A DNA stretch of 10,084 bases from JAPLJU01 sp964547985 (GCA_964547985.1 CAZJPV010000066.1:1-10084); one strand, 5' to 3'. Counted from the first letter of the stretch, positions 1 through 6,815 are shown. Numbers and translations: made by a program. The notes: generated by a model not told the origin, from the letters alone.

Positions 1-20
1 ATTAATTTTTATTGTAGTGA

Positions 21-33
21 TATCAATTAGTTG
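21..33 (+). promoter_or_regulatory. Possible IHF binding site
   Basis: The bases TATCAATTAGTTG match the IHF consensus WATCAANNNNTTR at every specified position. The bases to the left are A/T-rich, as is common beside IHF sites. It lies about 78 nt upstream of the -24 element of the sigma54-like promoter at 110-126. IHF commonly bends DNA between an upstream activator site and such promoters. The match is seen; the function is inferred. A chance match in AT-rich DNA is possible. Confidence 0.4.
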
Positions 34-109
34 GAAGTAATATTGGCAAGTCTTTTAACAGATTATGGATCGTCAAACAAACGGCAACTTTTCACAAGGT
101 GCGATTGCT

Positions 110-126
110 CTGGCACGCAATCTGCT
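110..126 (+). promoter_or_regulatory. Probable sigma54 (-24/-12) promoter facing the pilus operon
   Basis: The sequence CTGGCACGCAATCTGCT fits the sigma54 consensus YTGGCACGrNNNTTGCW. The -24 block TGGCACG is exact, the -12 block is CTGCT instead of TTGCW, and the GG and GC dinucleotides (112-113 and 124-125) are separated by exactly 10 nt. It points toward the PilM-like gene. Transcription would start near 137, giving a leader of about 270 nt before the start at 410. Sigma54 with PilR-type activators controls pilin or pilus genes in several proteobacteria, so the context fits. The match is seen; promoter activity is inferred. Confidence 0.5.
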
Positions 127-293
127 TATTTTCTTCGAGGCCTCTGTAATTTCTTCAAAAATTGGAGTTAGGGGCTTCAGGATTGGGAAGTCAAAAGCGT
201 AAATAATATCTTGCGGTTTCTTACTTGGATGAGGGGGCACGGTGAATGGTTTTTCCCGAATGAAGGGGAAGAGGGTTACCTTGCTAAAAATCC

Positions 294-319
294 TTGACAA
301 ATAAGATTAATTAGATAAT
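294..319 (+). promoter_or_regulatory. Weak sigma70-type promoter candidate
   Basis: A perfect -35 box TTGACA (294-299) is followed by GATAAT (314-319), a 5/6 match to the -10 box. The spacer is only 14 nt, shorter than the usual 16-18. At correct spacing the best hexamer is TAATGT (316-321), a poor match. If used, it would start transcription roughly 80 nt before the first gene and could give basal expression independent of sigma54. Confidence 0.25.
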
Positions 320-409
320 GTTTTCAGATATTTTGAGCGGTTTCACATTTTGATGCTCCGATCGAAGCCGTGTTTTTATGCCGACGGTGCTGTTGATTTC
401 GTTGATTGA

Positions 410-2335
410 ATGGTTAGTGACCGAACTGGTATGATTATGAAATCGGATCGGGAAATCAATTCGACAGAGAAACTGCTGGACGTTATTCGGGGCAGAAAAG
501 ATTCCGGCGCCGAAAAAACGGATGCGGAGGTCAAGGTCAAGCGAAAGAGACCTTCCCTGAAGGCATTCCGTTTCAGACCCTTCGATTCCAAAGTGACCGT
601 CGGTGTTGATGTCGGGTCCCAGAGTCTCCGGATGGTTAAAATCCAGGAGGTTTCTGAGAGTCAGTGGAAACTGCTTGATTACAAGTCCGTGCGGCTCCCG
701 AAGGCATCGGTCGGGTCCTTTGAATTTACAGGCTTTATCAAGTCGGAACTCAACAAGTTCTGCGGTACCTCAAAACATCTCAAGATCTGGACCCTCATTC
801 CCTCTTCCAAGGTTGATGTCCGGTTTATCAAGATACCGAAGGTTCCCCCAAAGCAGGTTGAAAACGCGGTCTATTGGACTGTCAAAAAGGAAGTGACCTT
901 CGAGGACAGCGAAACCATCCTCGATTTTGACGTCCAGGGGGACATCACCGAGCAGGGTGTTCAGAAAACTTCCGTGCTGGTCCACACGACACCCAGGTCG
1001 GAAGTGCAGGCTGTCCAGAATCTCTTTTCCGATGCGGGTTACCATCTGGCCGGGATCACCATCGCCCCCTTCGCCATTCAAAATCTGTTCCGGACCGGGT
1101 GGCTCTCTGTTGTGGGGGATGTCACGGCGAGTCTCTATATCGGCAGAGACTGGTCCCGCATCGACATGTATTCGAAGGGCAACCTGGTTCTCACCCGCGG
1201 GATCAAAGCTGGGCTCAGCAGCATGGTCGAGGCGCTCGTTGAGAGTTTCAACGAAAAGAAGAAAAAGGCCCCGGCAGAGAAAGCATCCGTTACGGAGACC
1301 GACCGGGGTCTGACGGTAGAACAGGCACATAAGCTTCTGACGAGCCTCAATCCGGATGCCCCGCCCCTGGGCCGTGAGGACTTCGGGTATCAGCTCAAGG
1401 AAGAGGAAATCTTCTCCATGATCCTGCCGGCCATCGAGCGGCTCGTCAGGCAGGTCGAGAGAACCTTCGCCAACATCGGCGCGGAAAGGGTCGGCAAGAT
1501 ATACATCGCGGGTGTCATCGACGGTTATAAGCCCCTGGTAGACTACATTGGCGATCAACTGGGCATCGAAAGCGGGATCATGGATACCCTGTCTCTGGAC
1601 AACTCCTCCGTCTACGACATCAATCCCCCGTCCTCTGTTTCCGAGAGGGTTTCTTTTGCGCCGGCGGTGGGGCTGGCCTTGTCGGACAATTCACGCACGC
1701 CCAACCTGACCTTCACCTACAAGGCCAAGGCGAAGACGATCCAGACGGGCCGGGTCAACCGCGTCATCATGCTGGGTACTTTACTTTTCATTCTTTTGGG
1801 AACAGGCGTCTTCTACTGGCAGGGCCATCTGGTAGACCAGAAAAAGGCAACGTATGAAAGCCTCAGGAAGGAAGTGGATCGCTACAATCCGAGAATCGAC
1901 AAGAACTTCATCCTTCAAATCGCCACCAAGGTGAAAGAAGAGCAGAGGATCACCAGGAGCTACAGCGAGAGGTACATCGGCATGGCGGTCATCAGCGAAC
2001 TTGCGGCCCTCACCCCCTCGCATATCCGGCTGCTCAAAATGAGAACAGACCTGGCGGCGGTCCCCGCTGCAAAAAATCCGGAGGGCGCCCCCAAAAAGGA
2101 GCCCGTCAAGGAAGGCAAAAAGGATATGGACCGGGCGAGACACCTGGAGATCGAGGGCATTGTCTTGGGCGAACGGGGCAAACTCGAAAGCCTCCTTTCC
2201 TCCTACGTGCTCAAATTGCAGAGTTCCCCTTTATTCAAGGAAACCAGGGTACAAAAAACCAGTGTCGAAGCGTACCAGATAAACCGTGGGCAAAACGAGG
2301 TTCTGCTTTTTAACCTGACAGTCAAAATGATATAG
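410..2335 (+). CDS. PilM-PilN fusion (GspL/MshI-like) pilus assembly protein
   Basis: This 641-residue protein joins two alignment-complex proteins that are separate in classical T4P. Residues 1-60 are a charged, basic extension. Residues 61 to about 425 are an actin-like PilM domain, with GVDVGSQSLRMVKI at 65-78, a PilM-type segment VRFIKIPKVPPKQVENAVYW at 137-156, and PAVGLAL at 418-424. One membrane helix (about 452-470) and a short coiled coil (471-495) follow, then a PilN-like periplasmic domain (about 525-641) interrupted by a Lys/Pro/Ala-rich linker (549-575). It should sit in the inner membrane, with its head bound to the assembly ATPase and its tail bound to the PilO-like neighbour. 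The second phosphate motif (LYIG at 242-245, no Asp) and adenosine motif (AGVIDG at 367-372) look degenerate, as in GspL. The start is uncertain: no clear ribosome binding site precedes 410, and in-frame ATGs lie at 431 and 437. First gene of the operon. Confidence 0.88.
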   Translation: MVSDRTGMIMKSDREINSTEKLLDVIRGRKDSGAEKTDAEVKVKRKRPSLKAFRFRPFDSKVTVGVDVGSQSLRMVKIQEVSESQWKLLDYKSVRLPKASVGSFEFTGFIKSELNKFCGTSKHLKIWTLIPSSKVDVRFIKIPKVPPKQVENAVYWTVKKEVTFEDSETILDFDVQGDITEQGVQKTSVLVHTTPRSEVQAVQNLFSDAGYHLAGITIAPFAIQNLFRTGWLSVVGDVTASLYIGRDWSRIDMYSKGNLVLTRGIKAGLSSMVEALVESFNEKKKKAPAEKASVTETDRGLTVEQAHKLLTSLNPDAPPLGREDFGYQLKEEEIFSMILPAIERLVRQVERTFANIGAERVGKIYIAGVIDGYKPLVDYIGDQLGIESGIMDTLSLDNSSVYDINPPSSVSERVSFAPAVGLALSDNSRTPNLTFTYKAKAKTIQTGRVNRVIMLGTLLFILLGTGVFYWQGHLVDQKKATYESLRKEVDRYNPRIDKNFILQIATKVKEEQRITRSYSERYIGMAVISELAALTPSHIRLLKMRTDLAAVPAAKNPEGAPKKEPVKEGKKDMDRARHLEIEGIVLGERGKLESLLSSYVLKLQSSPLFKETRVQKTSVEAYQINRGQNEVLLFNLTVKMI

Positions 2336-2343
2336 GTCGCCGG

Positions 2344-2877
2344 ATGAAGCCCAAGGAAATACTCGAGACATTGAAAGGGAGCCTCTCCTACCTGCTGGTC
2401 GGGGTGGTCGCCATTCTGATCTTCTTTCTCATCGGCTTTTACAACTACCGATCCCTGAACGATCTGGACCGCGACATCAACAAAGTCAAGGCCGATATCG
2501 AGGAGCAGCGTGTCATGGCGCCGCTGTACAAGGAGCTCATAGAGAAGATCAAGATCAAGACGAAGAAGCATCTGCCATTCCCCGCCAGGGCCAAGTTGCC
2601 CAAGGAGCAACACGAGCAGATCACGGCCATATTCGGGGATCTGGCGAGAAAAGCCAACCTCGAGGTCGTTTCCATTACACCGGACATTAACTCGCTGGCA
2701 GGGGGGTCCGGGCTTCTGGTGGTTAATGCGGCTTTAAAGGGAGATTTTTTCAGTTTCCGGAATTATCTGATTTCGCTCGGAAATGTGCCTTACCTGGAGC
2801 ATCTGGGAGAAATCCAGATACAGACCATGCCGGTCGGTAAAGAGTTCCGCCTCAAATTGTGGGTGGCCGTGGGGTGA
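2344..2877 (+). CDS. PilO/MshJ/GspM-like inner-membrane alignment protein
   Basis: This 177-residue bitopic protein has a short cytoplasmic tail, one membrane helix (about 17-33), a coiled-coil segment (about 36-57, RSLNDLDRDINKVKADIEEQ), and a periplasmic alpha/beta domain from about 85 to the end. The motif LKGDFFSFRNYLISLGNVPY (131-150), followed by a strand ending LKLWVAVG, is typical of PilO proteins, in which a ferredoxin-like fold dimerises with PilN. The size is close to the family's usual length. It starts 8 nt after the PilM-PilN stop behind a weak AGG (2334-2336), so translation may be coupled to the upstream gene. Its likely role is to form the periplasmic PilN-PilO heterodimer that connects the ATPase platform to the PilP-like protein and secretin. 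Family assignment rests on architecture, neighbours and the C-terminal motif. Confidence 0.82.
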   Translation: MKPKEILETLKGSLSYLLVGVVAILIFFLIGFYNYRSLNDLDRDINKVKADIEEQRVMAPLYKELIEKIKIKTKKHLPFPARAKLPKEQHEQITAIFGDLARKANLEVVSITPDINSLAGGSGLLVVNAALKGDFFSFRNYLISLGNVPYLEHLGEIQIQTMPVGKEFRLKLWVAVG

Positions 2878-2946
2878 GTTGTTGCGCGTGGAGTGTTTCG
2901 TCCTACAGGGATCGGGATCTCCACATCGTCTGATAAGGCTTGCTGG

Positions 2947-3438
2947 ATGAAAAAACGGGAAAAAATCATTCTGGCCGTCATGGGCGCATGCATCCTTTTC
3001 GCCGCGTATTATTTTTTCCTCCAGGCACCGAGCGCTCCTACGGTGGCCGTGACAGGGGGCAAATCTGAAGATTCGGCGAAAATGATGACGGAGATCGCCA
3101 ACAGCCTGAAGAAAGACGAAACGATTGAACCGGATTCCTATGTCATCGCGCGAGCGGAATCCAACTGGGAAATCGATCCTTTCTACAAGGGGGTCCTTGC
3201 CTCGGCAAAGGATAAGCCTGCCGGGGGGGGGAAAGGTCCGGACATCATCTATTCCGGTTATGTGGACCTTGGGGTGAAACGGGTGGCCGTCATTAACGGC
3301 AATCCTTATGAGATCGGTGACAAGCTGGAATTAACGGGTGCCTATTATCTGAAACAGATCGACTCGACCAGGGTCATCGTCGTGGACAGGGAACAGAGCA
3401 GAAATATCACCATTCCGTTGCAGCAGGAGACTTTCTAA
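2947..3438 (+). CDS. PilP/MshK/GspC-HR-like periplasmic linker protein
   Basis: This 163-residue protein has an N-terminal membrane anchor (about 7-25, after MKKREK) and a flexible stretch with a GGGKG linker (93-97). It ends in a small beta domain (about 101-160) with SGYVDLGVKRVAVINGNPYE and IGDKLELTGAYYLKQI in succession. That pattern is the homology-region fold shared by PilP, MshK and GspC, which contacts the N-terminal domains of the secretin. The gene lies directly before the secretin, the usual position. I place the start at ATG 2947 because AAGG (2935-2938) sits 8 nt upstream. An in-frame GTG at 2893 would add 18 residues before the anchor but has no ribosome binding site. No lipobox is seen, unlike classical PilP lipoproteins, so it looks anchored as a bitopic protein in the manner of GspC or MshK. 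Low sequence conservation makes the exact family name uncertain. Confidence 0.75.
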   Translation: MKKREKIILAVMGACILFAAYYFFLQAPSAPTVAVTGGKSEDSAKMMTEIANSLKKDETIEPDSYVIARAESNWEIDPFYKGVLASAKDKPAGGGKGPDIIYSGYVDLGVKRVAVINGNPYEIGDKLELTGAYYLKQIDSTRVIVVDREQSRNITIPLQQETF

Positions 3439-3442
3439 GGAG
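3437..3442 (+). promoter_or_regulatory. Strong Shine-Dalgarno for the secretin TTG start
   Basis: AAGGAG lies 7 nt upstream of the TTG codon at 3450 and overlaps the stop codon of the preceding gene (3436-3438). It settles the start at a non-ATG codon. The next in-frame ATG (residue 16) would cut the signal peptide in half. Confidence 0.8.
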
Positions 3443-3449
3443 AAGAACC

Positions 3450-5123
3450 TTGAACTTGACAAGATTGAAAAAAGGAGCCTGGTGTTGGGTCTTTATGGCT
3501 GGCCTGGGTCTCATTCTTTCGGGCTGCGCCCAGGACAACATGGCAAAGAAAGACCCTTTCTTTGAAAAATGGGGGACGCTCGCAGAGCAGTCCAAGGGGC
3601 ATTCGCCAACGGCCAGAGAAAGGGTCATTGAGACGCCGCCGATGGGACCCGATGAGATCGCAGAAACGCAGGTCATGGCAACAAGGGAGAGGCCTCTGCC
3701 CACCAAGAGGGTCACCCTCAGGATGCACAACGTGGACATCAATGTCATCCTGCGGGCCATGTCGCAGGCCGCCGACCAGAACATCCTGATCAAGTCCGGC
3801 GTTAAAGGCCAGAGCAGCATTCACATCAACAACGAGCCCTGGGACGAGGCTTTCAAGGGTATTTTGAGGACCAACGGGCTGGTCTACACCTGGGAAGGGA
3901 ACATCATCCGGGTGATGACGGTAGAAGACATGGAACTTGACATCAAATTGGCATCAACCGTGGACAGGAGACGGGCGCAGAAGCTCGTCACCATGATTGT
4001 GAATGTGGATTTTGCCGATGCCAACAAGCTGAAGGAGAGCGTGAAGGAACTTCTGACGAAAGACAGCGCCGGGAAACTCCGTGGCTCCGTCAATGTAGAT
4101 GAGCACACCAACGCCCTCATTATACAGGCTACCCGGGATGACCTGGAGCGCATCAGGCCCATGCTCGAGAAGCTGGATAAGCCCATACCGCAGATCACGA
4201 TCAAGGCCAACATTGTCGAAGCGTCGAAGGACACGGCCCGCGCCCTGGGCGTGCAGTGGGGCGGTATGTACGGCAACGCCATCCATGCAAATCAGTACTT
4301 TGTCACGCCCGGCGGTTCCGGGGGGACGGCCGGGACAAGCCCGATTACAGGTGCCTATACCCCGACCTTCGGTCAAACCGGTATCGGGGGGCAGGGGATG
4401 GGTGTGAACTTCCCCATCAGTCCGGAGGTGCTCACACAGGCCGGCGGGGCCGCTTCTCTGGGGCTGATCTTTGGGACGATCGGCGGCAATATTCTCGAAC
4501 TGCAGCTGCAGGCCCTCCAGCAGGACGGCAAGCTGAACATCCTTTCGAGCCCCTCCATCACCACACTCGACAGCCAGACGGCCTTTACCGAGAACGGTGA
4601 ACGGGTGCCCTATGTGGCGACCAGTACGACGGGGGGCACGGTTACACAGGAAGTGAAATTCGAAGATGCCGTGCTTCGGCTCGAGGTCACGCCGCACGTG
4701 ATCGACGGCAAGAACCTGAAAATGAAGATCAAGGTGAAGAAGGATGAGGTGGACACCACCCGGACCGTCCAGGGGAACCCCTACATTATCAAGAAGCAAA
4801 CGGAAAGCACGCTCATTGTGCAGGACGGGGAGACGATCGTGATATCCGGTCTCACAAAGCAAAGGACCCTCACCAACAACACGGGGCTCCCCGAACTTAA
4901 AGACATCCCGGGCCTCGGGTGGCTATTCGGACAAGACTCTCAGTCAAAGACATTCCAGGAAGTGCTTGTGTTCATCACGCCGCACATCCTCAAGGTCCAG
5001 TTCGCAGGCGAGGCCCAGGAGACGAAGAAACCGGCGGAACAACCCCCCCTGCCGGAGCAACCGGCGGAACAACCCACTTTGCCGGAAAAACCGGTCAATT
5101 CCGGTGAGGCCCCCGGAAAATAA
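3450..5123 (+). CDS. mshL: MshL/PilQ-type lipoprotein secretin
   Basis: This outer-membrane channel protein of 557 residues would form the multimeric gated pore through which the pilus (or pseudopilus substrate) passes. It has a lipoprotein signal peptide with lipobox LSGC, so Cys26 would be the mature N-terminus. A secretin/TonB short N-terminal domain follows (about 89-158, starting TLRMHNVDINVILRAMSQAA), then a NolW/N1 domain (about 178-242, with VDEHTNALIIQAT) and the secretin pore domain (about 246-515). The last contains a Gly/Thr-rich gate region (286-345), VPYVATSTTGG (387-397), the C-terminal signature GLPELKDIPGLGWLF (479-493), and VLVFITPHIL (505-514). The order PilP-like / secretin / AAA+ ATPase and the lipid anchor fit MshL better than PilQ. 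No AMIN domain is present, whereas PilQ often has one. The last ~35 residues are a Pro/Glu/Gln-rich tail with a decapeptide repeat. It starts at TTG behind AAGGAG and ends 4 nt before the ATPase start. Confidence 0.92.
   Translation: MNLTRLKKGAWCWVFMAGLGLILSGCAQDNMAKKDPFFEKWGTLAEQSKGHSPTARERVIETPPMGPDEIAETQVMATRERPLPTKRVTLRMHNVDINVILRAMSQAADQNILIKSGVKGQSSIHINNEPWDEAFKGILRTNGLVYTWEGNIIRVMTVEDMELDIKLASTVDRRRAQKLVTMIVNVDFADANKLKESVKELLTKDSAGKLRGSVNVDEHTNALIIQATRDDLERIRPMLEKLDKPIPQITIKANIVEASKDTARALGVQWGGMYGNAIHANQYFVTPGGSGGTAGTSPITGAYTPTFGQTGIGGQGMGVNFPISPEVLTQAGGAASLGLIFGTIGGNILELQLQALQQDGKLNILSSPSITTLDSQTAFTENGERVPYVATSTTGGTVTQEVKFEDAVLRLEVTPHVIDGKNLKMKIKVKKDEVDTTRTVQGNPYIIKKQTESTLIVQDGETIVISGLTKQRTLTNNTGLPELKDIPGLGWLFGQDSQSKTFQEVLVFITPHILKVQFAGEAQETKKPAEQPPLPEQPAEQPTLPEKPVNSGEAPGK
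5031..5090 (+). repeat. Two-copy 30-bp tandem repeat in the secretin 3' end
   Basis: Copies at 5031-5060 and 5061-5090 both begin CCGGCGGAACAACCC and agree at 25 of 30 positions. They encode PAEQPPLPEQ and PAEQPTLPEK (residues 528-547) in the disordered tail after the secretin pore. The repeat is in frame, so copy-number change would lengthen or shorten the tail by ten residues without a frameshift. Confidence 0.8.
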
Positions 5124-5127
5124 AGGA

Positions 5128-6798
5128 ATGAGTTACTACAAACTGTTAGAACTGAATAGCGAGCCTTTCTCCAACTCGCCCGAGCCCGATCTTTTCTATC
5201 AAGCCTCTCAGTACGTCCAGTGCCTGCAAAGGCTCGAGATTTCCATCCGGCTTCGCCGGGGACTCAACGTCGTCCTGGGTGACGTGGGAACGGGCAAGAC
5301 CACCCTCTCGCGGATGCTCATTCGCAAGTTCCGCGGCGAGGGGAACATCGAGACGTATCTCTTTCTCGATCCCGACTTCAGCAGCGCCCTCGAGTTTCTC
5401 GTTGCCGTCGCCAGGATGTTCGGGGTGTACACGAGCGAGGCGGCATCGAGCGAGTGGCAGCTCAAGGAAAATATCAAGGATTATCTCTTCCGCCAGGGGA
5501 TCCACAAGGACCGGGTCGTCGTCCTCATCATCGACGAAGGGCAGAAACTCCCGCCCTTTTGCATCGAACTGCTGAGGGAATTTCTCAATTATGAAACCAA
5601 TACGTCCAAGCTCCTCCAGATCGTCCTCTTCGCCCAGAGGGAATTCAAAAAAATTCTCGATGAACATGCCAATTTCGCCGACCGCGTGAATTTCTACACT
5701 GTCATGAAACCGCTCAATTTCAATCAGACGTGCGCTATGATCCGGTTCCGTATCGACAAGGTCAGCGAGGCCGGGAAAAACCCGATCCTCTTCACCTCGC
5801 CCGCACTCTGGGCCATCTACAGGGCCACCGGCGGGTACCCGAGAAAGATCATGATGCTCGGTCACCAGATTCTCCTGAAGATGATCGTTCAGGACCAAAA
5901 GCGAGCCGACTGGTCGCTCGTGCGTTCCTGCATCCAGGCCGCTGCACCGGGAAGACCTGTTGTCAAAACATGGCGCCTTGCCCTCGTCCCCGCTTGTATC
6001 GCGTTTGCGGCGCTTGTCCTGGGATTGACCTTCGAGAAACCGTCCACCTGGCTGACCCAAAAGATGCAACAGTCCGGAATCGCGGCGCTGCAGAAAGAAG
6101 ATGCAGCAAACCTGCAGGATTCGGTTATCTCACCGGCCCCTTCTTCTTCGATGCCAGCCGCTGATGGCAATCCGGCAGGACAGGTGATTCGGGCGGCTTC
6201 CCTTGAAAACTCGAATCAGGAATCCCGGGAAAACCAGGCAGGCCCATCGGCGAGGCTTTCTGTGAATATGCCTTCCGTTCCCATACCGCCTCCTTCGGTA
6301 GCACCCTTGCGGGACAAAGAAATGCCCGAATCGCTGGGTCAGCTGACCATGAAGAAGAGGAGTTCCTGCAGACAAATTCTCCAGCAGCTTTACGGTTCAT
6401 CTGCGGACGTGTACGTTGAAAGTCTTTCGAAAGCCAATTTGAAAATCAAGGACATTAAAAAGGTGAAGGCTGGGGACGCGGTCCGTTTTCCGGCCCTCCC
6501 CGCGTCTTCCAGGCCTGATCAGCATGCCGCTTATTGGGTACAGCTCGCGGAAATGGAAACACTGGAAGATGCCTATGAATACATCCATCATTACACGGTC
6601 CATGTGGCCCGGACCAGGATTCTTCCTTTCTGGAGCCGCGAGGGGGGACTGCGGTTTTCCGTCCTTCTGGAAGAGGGCTTTAACCATGAAAAGTCGGCCC
6701 GGAAGGCGGTGAAGAATCTTCCGCAGAAAATCGCCACTTCAGCCAAGATCGTCAGTGAGTGGGGTGAAGGAACCGTATTCTTTGCCGATCTGGGGTGA
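5128..6798 (+). CDS. ExeA/MshM-like AAA+ ATPase with periplasmic LysM-like and SPOR-like tail
   Basis: The N-terminal half of this 556-residue protein is an ExeA/GspA/MshM-type AAA+ ATPase. It begins MSYYKLLELNSEPFSNSPEP and carries Walker A GDVGTGKT (51-58), Walker B VVLIIDEGQ (131-139; DEGQ rather than the usual DEAQ or DEAH), and a C-terminal lid with ATGGYPRKI (233-241). A membrane helix (about 284-301) is followed by a low-complexity Ser/Pro-rich periplasmic linker (about 325-400). Residues about 404-456 resemble a LysM peptidoglycan-binding motif (LYGSSADV, then IKDIKKVKAGDAVRFPAL). Residues about 468-556 resemble a SPOR domain (YWVQLAEMETLEDAYEYI, then GLRFSVLLEEGFNHEKSARK). ExeA-type proteins use a peptidoglycan-binding tail to help the secretin assemble through the cell wall, so that role is inferred. 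I chose ATG 5128, where the AAA+ homology begins. It is 4 nt after the secretin stop and its AAGG is very close, which suggests coupled translation. Confidence 0.85.
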   Translation: MSYYKLLELNSEPFSNSPEPDLFYQASQYVQCLQRLEISIRLRRGLNVVLGDVGTGKTTLSRMLIRKFRGEGNIETYLFLDPDFSSALEFLVAVARMFGVYTSEAASSEWQLKENIKDYLFRQGIHKDRVVVLIIDEGQKLPPFCIELLREFLNYETNTSKLLQIVLFAQREFKKILDEHANFADRVNFYTVMKPLNFNQTCAMIRFRIDKVSEAGKNPILFTSPALWAIYRATGGYPRKIMMLGHQILLKMIVQDQKRADWSLVRSCIQAAAPGRPVVKTWRLALVPACIAFAALVLGLTFEKPSTWLTQKMQQSGIAALQKEDAANLQDSVISPAPSSSMPAADGNPAGQVIRAASLENSNQESRENQAGPSARLSVNMPSVPIPPPSVAPLRDKEMPESLGQLTMKKRSSCRQILQQLYGSSADVYVESLSKANLKIKDIKKVKAGDAVRFPALPASSRPDQHAAYWVQLAEMETLEDAYEYIHHYTVHVARTRILPFWSREGGLRFSVLLEEGFNHEKSARKAVKNLPQKIATSAKIVSEWGEGTVFFADLG

Positions 6799-6815
6799 CA
6801 GAATGACAAGGAAGG
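6792..6815 (+). promoter_or_regulatory. Two overlapping ribosome-binding signals for the assembly ATPase
   Basis: GGGGTGA (6792-6798), which includes the stop codon of the preceding gene, fits the 3' part of the Shine-Dalgarno and would serve ATG 6803. AAGGAAGG (6808-6815) lies 8 nt before an in-frame GTG at 6824. Either start keeps the whole N-terminal domain, and the two products differ by seven residues (578 or 571). Confidence 0.5.

Larger units (their letters stand above)
1..409. other. AT-rich non-coding region upstream of the pilus operon
   Basis: I find no convincing gene here. Open frames exist (minus strand 73-300, plus strand 65-202 and 229-297), but none has a clear ribosome binding site or a recognisable product. 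Base composition is visibly more AT-rich than the operon that follows. What can be seen is regulatory: an IHF-consensus match at 21-33, a sigma54-type promoter match at 110-126, a TTGACA box at 294-299 with a GATAAT box at 314-319, and a small imperfect hairpin (TTCCC at 253-257 with GGGAA at 266-270) that has no T-tract and is not a terminator. I looked for the conserved cores of a GEMM c-di-GMP riboswitch and did not see them. Confidence 0.6.

Noticed and set aside
40..60. Second sigma54-like sequence (TTGGCAAG, then TTAACA)
   Set aside because: Ten bases after the GG there is AA instead of GC, so the -12 element is missing.
229..297. Possible 22-codon leader peptide (ATG 229 to TGA 297)
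   Set aside because: There is no ribosome binding site, no codon run typical of attenuators, and no terminator/antiterminator pair downstream.
73..300. Minus-strand open frame of 75 codons in the upstream region
   Set aside because: It starts with TTG, has no Shine-Dalgarno, matches no family I recognise, and overlaps the promoter-like motifs. A complementary plus-strand frame (65-202) is also open, which suggests low-complexity chance openness. A short remnant gene cannot be fully excluded.
137..409. c-di-GMP (GEMM) riboswitch in the leader, suggested by the pilus context
   Set aside because: The conserved GEMM core segments and paired GNRA-loop helices are not visible, and no riboswitch-like expression platform is seen.
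770..1558. Long minus-strand open frame of 262 codons inside the PilM-PilN gene
   Set aside because: It is a shadow of the GC-rich coding strand. The plus-strand product has clear PilM motifs across the same interval. The same applies to minus-strand frames at 3954-4862, 5146-6069 and 6752-7885.
2893..2946. GTG 2893 as the start of the PilP-like gene
   Set aside because: It has no properly spaced Shine-Dalgarno and would put 18 polar residues before the membrane anchor. ATG 2947 has AAGG 8 nt upstream.
4966..5127. Upstream extension of the AAA+ ATPase frame into the secretin gene
   Set aside because: The extension reads as Arg/Asn-rich out-of-frame secretin sequence. ExeA-family homology begins exactly at ATG 5128.
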